From G965250275 sp965250275 (GTDB lineage: Bacteria > Pseudomonadota > Alphaproteobacteria > Rhodobacterales > Rhodobacteraceae), in contig OZ252297.1 of the NCBI GenBank assembly GCA_965250275.1, positions 248,001 through 312,000 on the forward strand: a DNA stretch of 64,000 nt, written 5' to 3'. Positions 36,697 through 46,323 of the stretch are shown in pieces. The position numbers and the translations under genes are program-made. Within the stretch, counting starts at the first letter, position 1. Each line of letters begins with the position of its first letter. The notes below the pieces were generated by a model, which saw nothing but the letters and a program-made list of their open reading frames with translations, searched no databases and was not told the origin of the DNA.

Positions 36697-37263
36697 TCAG
36701 CCCGAGGGTTTTGAGATCGTTTCGACCGTCAGAGAGCCGTTGGTGTAGACGCAAATGTCCGCGGCGATTTCCATTGCGCGTCGCGCCACATCTTCAGCGC
36801 TCAGGTCGCTGTCCATTAGCGCGCGTGCAGCCGCCAGCGCGTAGTTGCCGCCCGAACCGATCGCAGTGACGTCATGTTCGGGTTCCAACACATCGCCGGC
36901 ACCTGTAATCACGAACAAATCAGCACCGTCCGAGACAATCAGCATGGCTTCAAGCTTTTGAAGGTACTTGTCTGTGCGCCAGTCTTTCGCCAACTCTACG
37001 CTCGCACGTGCCAGTTGGCCCGGGCTGGCCTCAAGTTTCGCTTCGAGGCGTTCCAGCAGAGTAAACGCGTCAGCCGTCGACCCCGCGAACCCGGCCACAA
37101 CGTCGTATCCGCCCGGTGACAATTTGCGGACCTTGCGTGCTGTGCCCTTGATCACGGTCTGACCCAGCGACACCTGGCCGTCACCCGCGATGACGACGGT
37201 ATCGCCTTTTCGCACCCCGACGATTGTTGTGCCATGCCAGCCAGGGAAACTGTCCTGTTGCAT
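36697..37263 (-). CDS. hslV: ATP-dependent protease peptidase subunit HslV
   Basis: A 188-residue N-terminal threonine peptidase of the proteasome-beta type. An 11-residue propeptide precedes HGTTIVGVRKGD, so Thr12 becomes the catalytic N-terminus. GDGQVSLG, VIKGTARKVRKL and GSGGNYALAAARAL are conserved landmarks. The ATG at 37263 follows GGAGG. It ends three bases before the convergent MFS stop and is 1.4 kb from its partner hslU. Confidence 0.96.
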   Translation of the reverse strand: MQQDSFPGWHGTTIVGVRKGDTVVIAGDGQVSLGQTVIKGTARKVRKLSPGGYDVVAGFAGSTADAFTLLERLEAKLEASPGQLARASVELAKDWRTDKYLQKLEAMLIVSDGADLFVITGAGDVLEPEHDVTAIGSGGNYALAAARALMDSDLSAEDVARRAMEIAADICVYTNGSLTVETISKPSG

Positions 37264-37414
37264 CGACGCCTCCTTCTTTCGTGCGCCTATATGGACGTGG
37301 CGGCAAAGCTGTACAAGCCTTGCTCCAAGGCGCTTGGGTCGTCAGATTTCAATGGGGGTGGGAAAAGTGGGCAGCGCGCCATTTGGGCGTTCTCGCGCAG
37401 GCGCGGCGCGATTG

Positions 37415-37448
37415 CCCTGAACCGTAACCGGAATGTCACGATTCAGGG
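37415..37448. repeat. 7-bp inverted repeat between trxA and hslV
   Basis: CCCTGAA at 37415-37421 and TTCAGGG at 37442-37448 form a perfect inverted repeat with a 20-base spacer, just downstream of the trxA stop on the minus strand. No U-run follows. It may be a weak stem in the trxA-hslV intergenic transcript; function is unassigned. Confidence 0.3.
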
Positions 37449-37460
37449 AATGGCCAGGGC

Positions 37461-37781
37461 TTAGATCGAGTCGTCGATCCAGCTTTGCAGGGCTGCTTTC
37501 GGCGCGGCCCCTGCGCGGTTCGAAACGACCTGTCCGTCTTTGAAAATGAACAGGGCCGGAATGCCCCGGACGCCCATGGCAGCGGCGGCATTCGGATTGC
37601 TGTCGACGTCGACCTTCGCAATCTTGATTTTGCCTTCGTATTCGGCGGACAGCTCTTCGAGAGCTGGCCCGATTTGTTTACATGGGCCACACCACTCGGC
37701 CCAAAAATCCACCACAACGGGGATGTCAGAGTTCTTTACCTCTGCGTCAAAGGTCGCATCGGTCACTGCTACGGTGGACAT
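37461..37781 (-). CDS. trxA: thioredoxin
   Basis: A 106-residue thioredoxin with the active site WCGPC at residues 30-34 (Cys31 and Cys34), preceded by VVDFWAEW and followed by the cis-proline segment VRGIPALFIFKDG. It reduces protein disulfides in the cytoplasm. Length is normal and there is no signal peptide. It sits 38 bases downstream of addA and ends the tsaE-to-trxA minus-strand run. Confidence 0.97.
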   Translation of the reverse strand: MSTVAVTDATFDAEVKNSDIPVVVDFWAEWCGPCKQIGPALEELSAEYEGKIKIAKVDVDSNPNAAAAMGVRGIPALFIFKDGQVVSNRAGAAPKAALQSWIDDSI

Positions 37782-37819
37782 TCTCGATCTCCTGAATGGA
37801 AAAGGTCTGGAGGTGGAAG

Positions 37820-40800
37820 TTAGGAACGCGGGTTGGTGTCGTCAAGCATGCCGGTGCGAAGTAAAGCCCCTGTCACAAGATCGTGCGGAAGTGACATGAA
37901 TGCAGCGGTGCGGGTCCAGACAATCGCCGTTTCGACGCTTCGATCAGGGTAAACCTGATTGATTGCATGGGCATAAGCTCCCATCTGGCGCAAAATGCCC
38001 TCCGGGCATTGATCTGGCGTGGCCGGAACAATGGCATTCGATTTGAAATCGACCACAAGCACGCGATCATCCGACAGAATGAGCCGATCAATTGTCCCAT
38101 GGATGCGACGAGCCCCAACTTGAGCAGTGACGGGCACTTCAGACAGACTGGACGGCTCGAACAGAAAGGCAAGTTCAGGCGATTTCAGTACATCACGGGC
38201 TTCTTGCAGCAGCTCATTGCGGGTGCTGTCTGATGCTTCCGGAAGCAGGGTCGCCGCGAAGGATGCCCAATGCTCGGGCAAGAGGTTCGGCAGGTTTTGC
38301 AGCAACAAGTGAATGGCGGTGCCACGTGCAGTCGCAATGGCAGCAGCTTCCCCATCTTCACCGGGCAGCGCCTTAGCCCCGCCCAGATCTGAAGGACTTA
38401 CTGTTGTGTTGGCGATCGCGGATGGGGCAGGCGCAGCAGTGCGCAAGGGTTTGGGCAAAGGCGGCGTTGACCGGGGGACCGAACGCTCCGTCGTTGCCGC
38501 CGAGGCCGACCAGTCCCCATGCTCCAAACGCAGCCCTTCGCCGGTAGGAAAGGCATGCCGCGTGGCACCCGCCTTTGGCATGGCGGCTTCCACGAGATCG
38601 AACCAACAGGATGCGGACCCGCCAACATCGCCCGCAGCGGCGACGATCAGCCAGGATTCTGCCCGGGTTAGAGCCACATACAGCAACCTCAAACGTTCGC
38701 GCTCGGATTTGGCGACCTCTGCGTTGCGTGCTTCCGCGAGCAGGGGTGGCATCGCGTCAGCCGGCATTCGCCAAAGGGCATGATTATCGGCCAAGACGAC
38801 GGTGTCGCCACGCATCACAGGCCGGGGGCCGGTATCAGGCAAGATGACGATGGGGGCTTCGAGGCCTTTTGCGCCATGCACGGTCATGACCCGGATCATC
38901 CCCGCAGCGCTACCGGATTGCCGTTTGATCTCCAGATCATCCGTTTGCATCCAGACCAAAAACCCCGTGAGGCTTGGGACATTGGTGCTCTCGTATGACA
39001 ATGCTTGGGAAAGCAAAGCGTTGATGCCGTCTTCAGCTTCCGGACCCAGTCTCGCGAGCAGCCTCTGGCGTCCGGAGTGCCGGGTCAAAATGCGCTCGAT
39101 CAGGTCATAGGGGCGCAAGAAATCTGCTTGTGACCGCAGATCTGTAAGAACACCCATGACCTCCGGAAACTCGTCGGAACGATTGCGCAGCGCCTGCCAG
39201 AGATAGGCTTTGCCACGGTCGTGAGCGAGCTCGAAAAGCATCTTCTCCGACCATCCGAACAGGGGCGATTTCAACGCCGCTGCAAGCGACAGATCATCCT
39301 CTGGCGTGCCAAGAAACGACAACAAGGCGCCCAGGTCTTTGACGGCCAGTTCGGCCCCGACTTTCAGGCGGTCCGCACCGGCGATTGGAAGGCCGGCCGT
39401 TTTGCATGCACGAATGATCTCTGAAAACAGCGCAGATCGCCGTTGTACAAGGATCAGGAAATCCTGCGCCTCAACCAGACGCTGCATAAACTTGCCCGGC
39501 TGAGCATGCTCGTCCGGGATCGTGGCCTTCGTCGAGATCAACGTTTTGATGTGGTTTGCAATGCTTTCGGCGAGAACAGTGGTGTGATGGCGCGGGCCCG
39601 GTCGATCCACCGGGTCTGTCCACGGCTGGTCGTCCGGTGTCTCCGACTTTGGAACCGCTGGCCAAAGGTCCACTCTGCCCGGCATGTCCGCCTTGAACGC
39701 GCGGTGCAGCCCATCTCGTGGAAAACCGGCGTCGTCCTGATCTTCAAATACCAGATCAACCAGCCGCAAAATGGCCTCGGAGGATCTGAAGGAATGCTCA
39801 AGGGTCAGGCTTTCGAGGCCCAGACCGACCGCGGACAAACGATCAGAAAAATCGGCCTGCATCCGGTCAAACGAAGTCGGGTCCGCACCTTGAAACGAGT
39901 AGATTGATTGCTTCTTGTCTCCGACGACAAAGATTGTCCGGGTTACGTCAGACCGTGCGCCGGCACCGCTTGTGAACTCCTGAGACAGCCGTTCGATAAC
40001 GTCCCATTGATCGGGACTTGTATCCTGTGCTTCGTCGACGAGGATGTGATCGATCCCACCATCAAGTCGGAACAGAACCCATGCGGCGACCGCCGGGTCG
40101 TTCAGCAATCCGCGCGCCTTCAGGATCAGGTCGTCAAAATCCAGCCATCCCCGAAGTTGTTTTCGTCGGCTATACTCCGGGGCAAACTCAGCAGCAAACG
40201 TGTGAAGGGCCAGAGCGCGATCCGCGGCATCAAGACCCAAACGGTGCGCACGAGTGTCCTCGACCCGTTGCATGAGATCATCCAGCCACGGCATAAGTGA
40301 CGCCATTGCGCCATCGCGCAGCGCTTTTGTGGGAAAGGTGCCAATCTTGGCCGAAAAGGGCGACTTTGCAGAAGGCCCGGTCAAGAGCACGGTCTCGAGA
40401 ACCTGAAGGGACGCTCTGTCGCGTCCTGTCGCCCCTGACAGCTTCGTGGCTGCGCGCTGGTCTGTTTTGCCGCCCGTCGCGAGCAAGGGAATTGCGACGC
40501 GCAGGTTGGAGAGATCGGTTTCAGTCAGGATACCAGCAAAGAGCTGTTCGGCATCATATGATGCCGGCAGCCCGAACAGCCTGTGCAAAGCAGACCGGTC
40601 CAATGGTTCAGAAAACGCCTGGCGGTGTCTGGTGATTGACGCGGTCAGCGTGTCGAAGGACCCCTCGTTCAGGTATCGGGCGACGCCCGTGACCACGTCG
40701 GACTTGGGGCCACTCGCCAGATCTTCAACAATCTCGGCGCGCAAGAGCGCGGCTGCCCTGTCTTCGATTTCGGAGAATTGCGGGCTGACTCCCGCCTCCA

Positions 40801-41209
40801 GCGGAAACCGACGCAGCAAACCGGCGCAGAACGAATGAATTGTCTGGATTTTCAAACCGCCCGGCACCTCAATGGCGCGGGCGAAAAGCGTGCGAGCCCG
40901 TGCAAGCCGCTCAGGGTCGAGATCACCTTCAACGCCGAGCGCCTCCAAAGCGATGCGCAAATCATCCTCTTTCAACATTGCCCAGGCGCCCAGTCGCCGG
41001 AACAACCGGTTCTGCATCTCGCTCGCGGCAGCTTTTGTGTAAGTGAGGCAGAGAATGTGCTGAGGGTTGACGCCATCCAACAAGAGGCGGGCAACCCGAT
41101 CCGTGAGAACGCGCGTTTTCCCTGACCCGGCATTGGCCGCGAGCCATGTTGACTGGTTGGGGCGCGCAGCCTGAACCTGCCGTTCGGTCGCATCGTCCCG
41201 GGGGGTCAT
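37820..41209 (-). CDS. addA: double-strand break repair helicase/nuclease AddA
   Basis: From the ATG at 41209 the protein has 1129 residues; it overlaps addB by ATGA. It is a UvrD-type SF1 helicase with a C-terminal nuclease. Walker A AANAGSGKTRVLTDR is near residues 24-38, LVDEAQDTSPDQW is the Walker B region, and VMTVHGAKGLEAPIV is motif V. The nuclease domain shows GTIDRLILSDDRVLVVDFKS, the family's usual DYK-type motif appearing here as DFK. With AddB it resects broken DNA ends for recombination, in place of RecBCD. Confidence 0.94.
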   Translation of the reverse strand: MTPRDDATERQVQAARPNQSTWLAANAGSGKTRVLTDRVARLLLDGVNPQHILCLTYTKAAASEMQNRLFRRLGAWAMLKEDDLRIALEALGVEGDLDPERLARARTLFARAIEVPGGLKIQTIHSFCAGLLRRFPLEAGVSPQFSEIEDRAAALLRAEIVEDLASGPKSDVVTGVARYLNEGSFDTLTASITRHRQAFSEPLDRSALHRLFGLPASYDAEQLFAGILTETDLSNLRVAIPLLATGGKTDQRAATKLSGATGRDRASLQVLETVLLTGPSAKSPFSAKIGTFPTKALRDGAMASLMPWLDDLMQRVEDTRAHRLGLDAADRALALHTFAAEFAPEYSRRKQLRGWLDFDDLILKARGLLNDPAVAAWVLFRLDGGIDHILVDEAQDTSPDQWDVIERLSQEFTSGAGARSDVTRTIFVVGDKKQSIYSFQGADPTSFDRMQADFSDRLSAVGLGLESLTLEHSFRSSEAILRLVDLVFEDQDDAGFPRDGLHRAFKADMPGRVDLWPAVPKSETPDDQPWTDPVDRPGPRHHTTVLAESIANHIKTLISTKATIPDEHAQPGKFMQRLVEAQDFLILVQRRSALFSEIIRACKTAGLPIAGADRLKVGAELAVKDLGALLSFLGTPEDDLSLAAALKSPLFGWSEKMLFELAHDRGKAYLWQALRNRSDEFPEVMGVLTDLRSQADFLRPYDLIERILTRHSGRQRLLARLGPEAEDGINALLSQALSYESTNVPSLTGFLVWMQTDDLEIKRQSGSAAGMIRVMTVHGAKGLEAPIVILPDTGPRPVMRGDTVVLADNHALWRMPADAMPPLLAEARNAEVAKSERERLRLLYVALTRAESWLIVAAAGDVGGSASCWFDLVEAAMPKAGATRHAFPTGEGLRLEHGDWSASAATTERSVPRSTPPLPKPLRTAAPAPSAIANTTVSPSDLGGAKALPGEDGEAAAIATARGTAIHLLLQNLPNLLPEHWASFAATLLPEASDSTRNELLQEARDVLKSPELAFLFEPSSLSEVPVTAQVGARRIHGTIDRLILSDDRVLVVDFKSNAIVPATPDQCPEGILRQMGAYAHAINQVYPDRSVETAIVWTRTAAFMSLPHDLVTGALLRTGMLDDTNPRS

Positions 41210-44133
41210 GTCAGGTCCTCGGGTAGGGGCGTTGTGGCGTGATCCCACTCTCCGAAGCGCGCAAGGTGATCATATGCGCCGGTTTCGCTGTCGGAGAACA
41301 GAGCACGGCGCGATGTGAACCCTTGGTCTTGAGACAGATATGCAGAAATCAGGTCGCTCAGCTCGGCCCAGACCACATCAACAGGGGTGTCGGCGAGCGG
41401 AGCAGCGACAAGCTTTGGGGCATTGCCCAAACCGATAAATTCTGCGGTCTCAACCACGGAAGCCTGAATGCCTCTGAAACCGCCCGCTTCGGCGATGGCC
41501 GCCTCTAGTAGGAGTTGTTTGTCGAACAAGGCTTGCTGCCGCGCACTGGGAGGCGCGCCGGTTTTGTAGTCATAGATATTCAGCACGCCGTCAGGGGTCC
41601 CATCGATCCGATCCGCAATCGCGGTCAGATCAAATCCAAGCGACGGAATCGACCTTTGCCCGCGCACCTCAAAGCCCAGCGGCGCGCCGCGTTGCTGCCG
41701 TTCGGCTTCGCCTTGCAAAAACCAGTCGGCGATGCGTTCCAGCCGCGCGGCCCAAAGCACGCGCGCGGACGGCCAAGCGACGAGATCATTCAATGTCGAA
41801 TTGGCTAGACTGAGGAAAGCGGCGCGTGGGTCTGTCAAGTTTGCAAGGGGTTCACGCTTGACAAAAAGCTCCAGAATCTTGTGGACGACCACGCCGCGCA
41901 GCAATGCATCAGGCGCTTGTTGCATGGGGTTCAAAGGTTGGAGTTTCAGAACCCGGCGCGCATAGATCGCATATGGATCGCGGATCAACCGTTTGATTTC
42001 CGTGACCGACAGGCGTCTCGGGCGCGCGCTCACGGGAGGACGAGGAGAGGGTCTGAACGCTGCCGGCACCCGTGGCGCCTCATCCAGCGCATCGGCCCAA
42101 TCCAGCCAGACCTGCCCACGCCCTTTCATCTCTTCCAGAGCTTGCGGGCCCTGTCGTTGTGGCAGGCCCGCCAAGAGGTTTGTGAGCCTGTTGATCCAGC
42201 GTGAGGCGACTGTTTCCGCTTCGTCGGTGCGCAGCGCGCGTGTTATCCAGACCTCGGGCGCGGCGGCGGCCTGCTGAAAATCATGCGCTGCCAACCCAAT
42301 CCTGCGCTCGGGCAACAACAGACCCGCCTGGTGCCGCAACACGCGATTGAGCCAAGGGTCCGCGTTGGCCGGTTCGGGCCAACTGCCCTCATTCAGACCT
42401 CCCAGAATGAGCAGATCAGCTCCCTGAACACGGGCCTCCAACGTGCCCCAGATCATGACGTCTTCGCGCGGGGCATCCCGATCACGGACCTGTCCAGCCG
42501 AAAGCAGCTTTCCCAGCAACCCCGCAAAGTCGCGCGCGGTCATGTCCCCACCCGCGCTGGCTTCCTGTTCCAGCGCGGCTACGATGGTCCTGGTTTCCTG
42601 ACCTGCATTCAGATCCCAAAGGCCGCCGGAACCATCTGTTTCAGAACCGGATGCGATCTGCTCTGCAAGGCGCCGGAGCAGTTCAATCCATTTCGACAGT
42701 GGCTGCGTCCCGGTTTTGCTCTGCCCGTCGAAACAAGACGAAACCCAAGTGATCCATGGTTCGGGCGCATCACTCGCACGCGCAAATGACCTAAGACTGC
42801 CTGAGTCCGGAAACGGCGGTCCGTTTTCCCGCAGATACAGCTCCAGATCGCGTGTGTGGCGCAAGTGATCGCCGCGGTTGGAGCCACTATGTGTCAGCGG
42901 GTGCTTCAGGAGGGTCAGAAGTGATTCCGCCGTCAGAGTGTTGGAAAAAAGATCGGCGACGTGGCGCAGCAACCGGCCCGGCGGCGACAAGTGCAAAGGC
43001 TGTCCCGCACTGTCATCGGGTATGATGTCCCAGCGATCCAGCGCAGCGGTCACTTGTCGCGTCAGCATGCGATCAGGCGTGATCAGGGCCGCAACCTGCC
43101 CATCTTCAACAGCCTGGCGCAGACGCAGTGCAATCGACAATGCCTCCAGCCTTGGGCCTGGCGCTTCCACGAGTGTGACATCGCGCATCGCCTCGGTCAG
43201 ATCGCTCAGGTCCGGACCTTCGGACAGCCAGGCATCGGTGACGGGCGCGGGCCGCAAGGCCAGAGACAGAACACGATTGCGTTTTGCGTCGGGGGGACTG
43301 GCTTCGGTCCATCGGCCAATGGACCCGGGCGTCAGGCGCAGACGTGACATCAAAGAGGCAAAGCGATACTGCGGATGATCTTCGCTGTTCAGTCCGTTTT
43401 CCAGATGACCCCAGACTCTTTCGGGCAGGTCGAAATCAAATCCGGGCAGCACCACCGCGCCTTGCGGCAGCGTTGCAACAAGCTCCATCAACATCGCTGT
43501 TGTGCCGCGCGACCCCGTAGATCCGGCGAGGATAACCGGATGGGTCGGTGGCGCCTCGGACCAGATCTGAGCCAGTCGCTCAACTGCCCTGCGTTGGCGC
43601 GCCTCGGCATCCGGTTCGGAGGCATGGCCGACAAACTGCTCGGCGATGCCAATGAACGATTGGGCCCGCGCCCAATGTCCGGACTGGTCCGAAACGTCGA
43701 GCGACTGGATCGCTTTTGCAGAAACGCCTTCGCCGTGCATTTCCGACATGAGATCTGCCAAACTATCCGCCAGATCATAGAGCGACGCGCGCGGTGCCAG
43801 ATCGGGCTGATGTTCAAGAAGCTGACCAATCAACTGCGCCAGTTCAAGCCGGCGCCGTAGCCCGGGTGCCGCAGGCGGCAGGTCAAACAGTTCTGGCCGT
43901 TCCGGGATGTCTGAAAGCAAGGTCAGCTGTGGCAGCAAACAAGCCGGGCCCTGATCGAAAAGGTCGCGCACTCTTCGGGCCATTCGGCGCGTATTCACGA
44001 TCAGTTCGACGCGCGCCATCGCGTCTGGTGGTTGGTTGCGCAGCCGGTCGCGCAGTCCTTTGATAAGCTCCTGCGGGAAGTCGACGCCGGGCGGCAGGGC
44101 AAAGACACGCGCGTTGGCGCCATCCTCAAACAT
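41206..44133 (-). CDS. addB: double-strand break repair protein AddB (alphaproteobacterial type)
   Basis: A 975-residue partner of AddA, from the ATG at 44133; the open frame to 44217 overlaps murU and is not used. The N-terminal half is a degenerate helicase region (VILAGSTGSRGTTAMLMELV resembles a remnant P-loop area), and the C-terminal nuclease has GFEVRGQRSIPSLGFDLTAIADRID and LNIYDYKTG. It supplies the second nuclease strand activity and Chi recognition. The start overlaps murU by eight bases, so translation is coupled. Confidence 0.92.
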   Translation of the reverse strand: MFEDGANARVFALPPGVDFPQELIKGLRDRLRNQPPDAMARVELIVNTRRMARRVRDLFDQGPACLLPQLTLLSDIPERPELFDLPPAAPGLRRRLELAQLIGQLLEHQPDLAPRASLYDLADSLADLMSEMHGEGVSAKAIQSLDVSDQSGHWARAQSFIGIAEQFVGHASEPDAEARQRRAVERLAQIWSEAPPTHPVILAGSTGSRGTTAMLMELVATLPQGAVVLPGFDFDLPERVWGHLENGLNSEDHPQYRFASLMSRLRLTPGSIGRWTEASPPDAKRNRVLSLALRPAPVTDAWLSEGPDLSDLTEAMRDVTLVEAPGPRLEALSIALRLRQAVEDGQVAALITPDRMLTRQVTAALDRWDIIPDDSAGQPLHLSPPGRLLRHVADLFSNTLTAESLLTLLKHPLTHSGSNRGDHLRHTRDLELYLRENGPPFPDSGSLRSFARASDAPEPWITWVSSCFDGQSKTGTQPLSKWIELLRRLAEQIASGSETDGSGGLWDLNAGQETRTIVAALEQEASAGGDMTARDFAGLLGKLLSAGQVRDRDAPREDVMIWGTLEARVQGADLLILGGLNEGSWPEPANADPWLNRVLRHQAGLLLPERRIGLAAHDFQQAAAAPEVWITRALRTDEAETVASRWINRLTNLLAGLPQRQGPQALEEMKGRGQVWLDWADALDEAPRVPAAFRPSPRPPVSARPRRLSVTEIKRLIRDPYAIYARRVLKLQPLNPMQQAPDALLRGVVVHKILELFVKREPLANLTDPRAAFLSLANSTLNDLVAWPSARVLWAARLERIADWFLQGEAERQQRGAPLGFEVRGQRSIPSLGFDLTAIADRIDGTPDGVLNIYDYKTGAPPSARQQALFDKQLLLEAAIAEAGGFRGIQASVVETAEFIGLGNAPKLVAAPLADTPVDVVWAELSDLISAYLSQDQGFTSRRALFSDSETGAYDHLARFGEWDHATTPLPEDLT

Positions 44134-44809
44134 CCGCAGGATCCAAGAGCGTTTCGGCGAGCGGTATTCCTTCAGGCGTGCCAACGTCGCACCATTGTCC
44201 AGGATAGGGTAAACCAAAGAGGCGGTTTTCCTCTCTCATCAGATCCCAGACGAGGTTCAGCGAAAAGACCTGTTCTGATATGTCGTTTAACCTGTCAGTT
44301 TTGATGATCTGAATTCCGCCGTAGACAAGCGATCCTCCGCGCGAGACCCGAGAGTCCTGATCAAGGAAAAAGTCCCCGGGCCCGGCGTGCCCCAAAGCTT
44401 GGGTGCCAGGGACGCAAATCAGCAAAGCGTCCATTTTGCTGGGGTCCCAGGCTTCCGCCAGAAGCTGCAACGGATTGGGACCCGACCAGATCGCATCCGT
44501 ATTCATGGTAAAGACCGGCTCGGAGCCCAGCAAAGGCAACGCGTGTTTCAATCCGCCGCCGGTTTCTAGCGCTTGTGGGGATTCGTTGGAGATGCGGACG
44601 TTGTACGGCCGCAATGCTTCGGCCATCATTTCGGGTTTGTAGTATGTGTTGACGACCACGGTTTCGGGCGTGATGGCTTTTGTCAGCTCGAAAGCGTGAT
44701 CGAACAAAGGCCGGCCAGCCACTTCGATCAGCGGCTTTGGCCTGTCGCGCGTCAAATCGCCCATGCGGGTTCCTAGCCCCGCTGCAAACATCATCACGGC
44801 GCTGGGCAT
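44126..44809 (-). CDS. murU: N-acetylmuramate alpha-1-phosphate uridylyltransferase (MurU-type)
   Basis: A 227-residue nucleotidyltransferase. The signature MMFAAGLGTRMGDLTRDRPK is at about residues 6-25 and binds the nucleotide, with TMNTDAIW providing the metal-binding Asp. Paired directly with an AmgK-like kinase, it fits MurU of the recycling pathway that converts MurNAc to UDP-MurNAc without going through GlcN-6-P. The general nucleotidyltransferase family is certain and the MurU identity is inferred from the pairing. It overlaps amgK by 16 bases. Confidence 0.82.
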   Translation of the reverse strand: MPSAVMMFAAGLGTRMGDLTRDRPKPLIEVAGRPLFDHAFELTKAITPETVVVNTYYKPEMMAEALRPYNVRISNESPQALETGGGLKHALPLLGSEPVFTMNTDAIWSGPNPLQLLAEAWDPSKMDALLICVPGTQALGHAGPGDFFLDQDSRVSRGGSLVYGGIQIIKTDRLNDISEQVFSLNLVWDLMREENRLFGLPYPGQWCDVGTPEGIPLAETLLDPADV

Positions 44810-45834
44810 TTCGCTCTCAATTGATCAAGAACATCGTTGCTAGGCACCGGTAACCGCTCACGCAGTAACCCGGAGACCGGCGCCAGCGCCGGGTGTTCCA
44901 GATCCGCCATCAGCAGATCCCATACCCGCGGAATCCAATCCAGATAGTGCGGCTTGCCATACTTCGTGCAGAGCCGCGCAAAGGTTCCTAGAACACGCAG
45001 ATGCCGCTGCGCACCTAGAACCGCATAGGCGGTTCGAAACCGGTGTTCATCCACGCCCGTCGCCTGCAGATATCGATCGATCATCGCAATTTCGACGGCG
45101 GGACTGACGTCACGGCGGGCGTCCTGAAGCAACGACATCAGATCGTAGGCCGCGTGCCCCAGCATCGCATCCTGAAAATCGAGAAGCCCGACTTTGGCAG
45201 CACCGTTTCGCTCAGGGAGCCAGAGGAGGTTTTCGGCGTGATAGTCGCGCAAGATCAGCACCGGATCTGCAGATGTCTCCTGCTCCAATATGTCTTCGAA
45301 GGCGCGCAAAAATCGATTCGACCCGGCAGCCTGGTCGGGGTCAACTGCCCCGGCGTATTCCCGAAAGGCCAACTCCGCCAAGGCCGCCATCCGTTCGGGG
45401 TGGTAGCTTTCTACGTTGTTGGGCGGCGGGCAAGCGTGCAGTGCAATCAACACATCCGTGGCCACCGCATAAAGTTCATGTTCCTTGGCCGGTTCCCTTG
45501 CAACCACCCGCGCCAGAAGTGCGTCGCCGAGATCTTCGAGGATCAGCAGACCGACATCCGAATCCTCGGCATAAATCTCAGGCGCGCTGAGGCCGTTGGA
45601 CGACAGGTGCTGTCCGATATGGCAGAAGGGACGGACGTCTTCACCGCGATCAGGCGGTGCATCCATCAGCACGGCCGATTGCCCGGTTTTGGGGTGCGCA
45701 AGCCGTTCATATCGTCGGTTCGAGGCGTCGCCCGCCAGCGGCGCGCGGTGTGATCCCCGCCAATCCGAGCCATCGATAAAGGCTTGTATCTCGTCACTTC
45801 TTTGTTTCAACCAGGGCCTCTTCCAATCGATCAT
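44794..45834 (-). CDS. amgK: AmgK-type sugar kinase (aminoglycoside phosphotransferase fold)
   Basis: A 346-residue kinase of the aminoglycoside phosphotransferase family. LAGDASNRRYERL near residues 32-44 and LLILEDLGDALLARV begin the ATP site. ILRDYHAENLLWL is the catalytic loop with its Asp and Asn, and VGLLDFQDAMLGHAAYDLMSLLQD supplies the metal-binding Asp. AmgK phosphorylates the anomeric hydroxyl of MurNAc. Placement between tsaE and murU supports this. The ATG at 45834 lies inside tsaE (41-base overlap); a TTG at 45810 is an alternative start. Confidence 0.82.
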   Translation of the reverse strand: MIDWKRPWLKQRSDEIQAFIDGSDWRGSHRAPLAGDASNRRYERLAHPKTGQSAVLMDAPPDRGEDVRPFCHIGQHLSSNGLSAPEIYAEDSDVGLLILEDLGDALLARVVAREPAKEHELYAVATDVLIALHACPPPNNVESYHPERMAALAELAFREYAGAVDPDQAAGSNRFLRAFEDILEQETSADPVLILRDYHAENLLWLPERNGAAKVGLLDFQDAMLGHAAYDLMSLLQDARRDVSPAVEIAMIDRYLQATGVDEHRFRTAYAVLGAQRHLRVLGTFARLCTKYGKPHYLDWIPRVWDLLMADLEHPALAPVSGLLRERLPVPSNDVLDQLRAKCPAP

Positions 45835-46282
45835 CCCAACGGGGGTCGCTCCAACTGAGATCAAAGCGCCTGGTGCAGTCCTCACTGTCCACGCGCTCAA
45901 TAGTCACGGTCAACGCGCTGGAAGGCGCGGCGTCCGCCATTCGGTCTGGCCATTCCACCAGGCATATTGCGTTGTCGAACGCTTCTTGCAGACCCAGCTC
46001 CTCAAGTTCGTATGAGGATGTGATGCGGTAAAGGTCGGCGTGCCATATGCTTCCTTCGGGTATGTCGTAAACTTGGACAAGTGTGTAGGTCGGAGACGGA
46101 ACTTCTTCGGGTTCGGTTTGACGCGATTGAATGAGGTGGCGGGCAAACAGGCTTTTGCCGGCACCAATGTCGCCGTTCAGGAGGATGGCATCCCCCATCT
46201 TCAAGTCCCGCCCGATCACGACGGCGAGCCTTGCAGTGTCTTCGGGACTGTGAGTTGTAATCGAGAGCGCGCCACGTGCCAT
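45794..46282 (-). CDS. tsaE: tRNA threonylcarbamoyladenosine biosynthesis ATPase TsaE
   Basis: A 162-residue P-loop ATPase that helps TsaB and TsaD make t6A37 on ANN-decoding tRNAs. Walker A NGDIGAGKSLFARHLI is at about 36-51, SPTYTLVQVYD and WHADLYRI follow, and LEELGLQEAFDNAICLVEWPDR is characteristic. TsaD is encoded at 54.7 kb in this window; TsaB is not present. It begins the operon that continues into amgK, murU, addB, addA and trxA. Confidence 0.94.
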   Translation of the reverse strand: MARGALSITTHSPEDTARLAVVIGRDLKMGDAILLNGDIGAGKSLFARHLIQSRQTEPEEVPSPTYTLVQVYDIPEGSIWHADLYRITSSYELEELGLQEAFDNAICLVEWPDRMADAAPSSALTVTIERVDSEDCTRRFDLSWSDPRWDDRLEEALVETKK

Positions 46283-46323
46283 GGCCGCACAATGACCGCC
46301 CCCAAAAGCCGCCGCAAGCGGGA

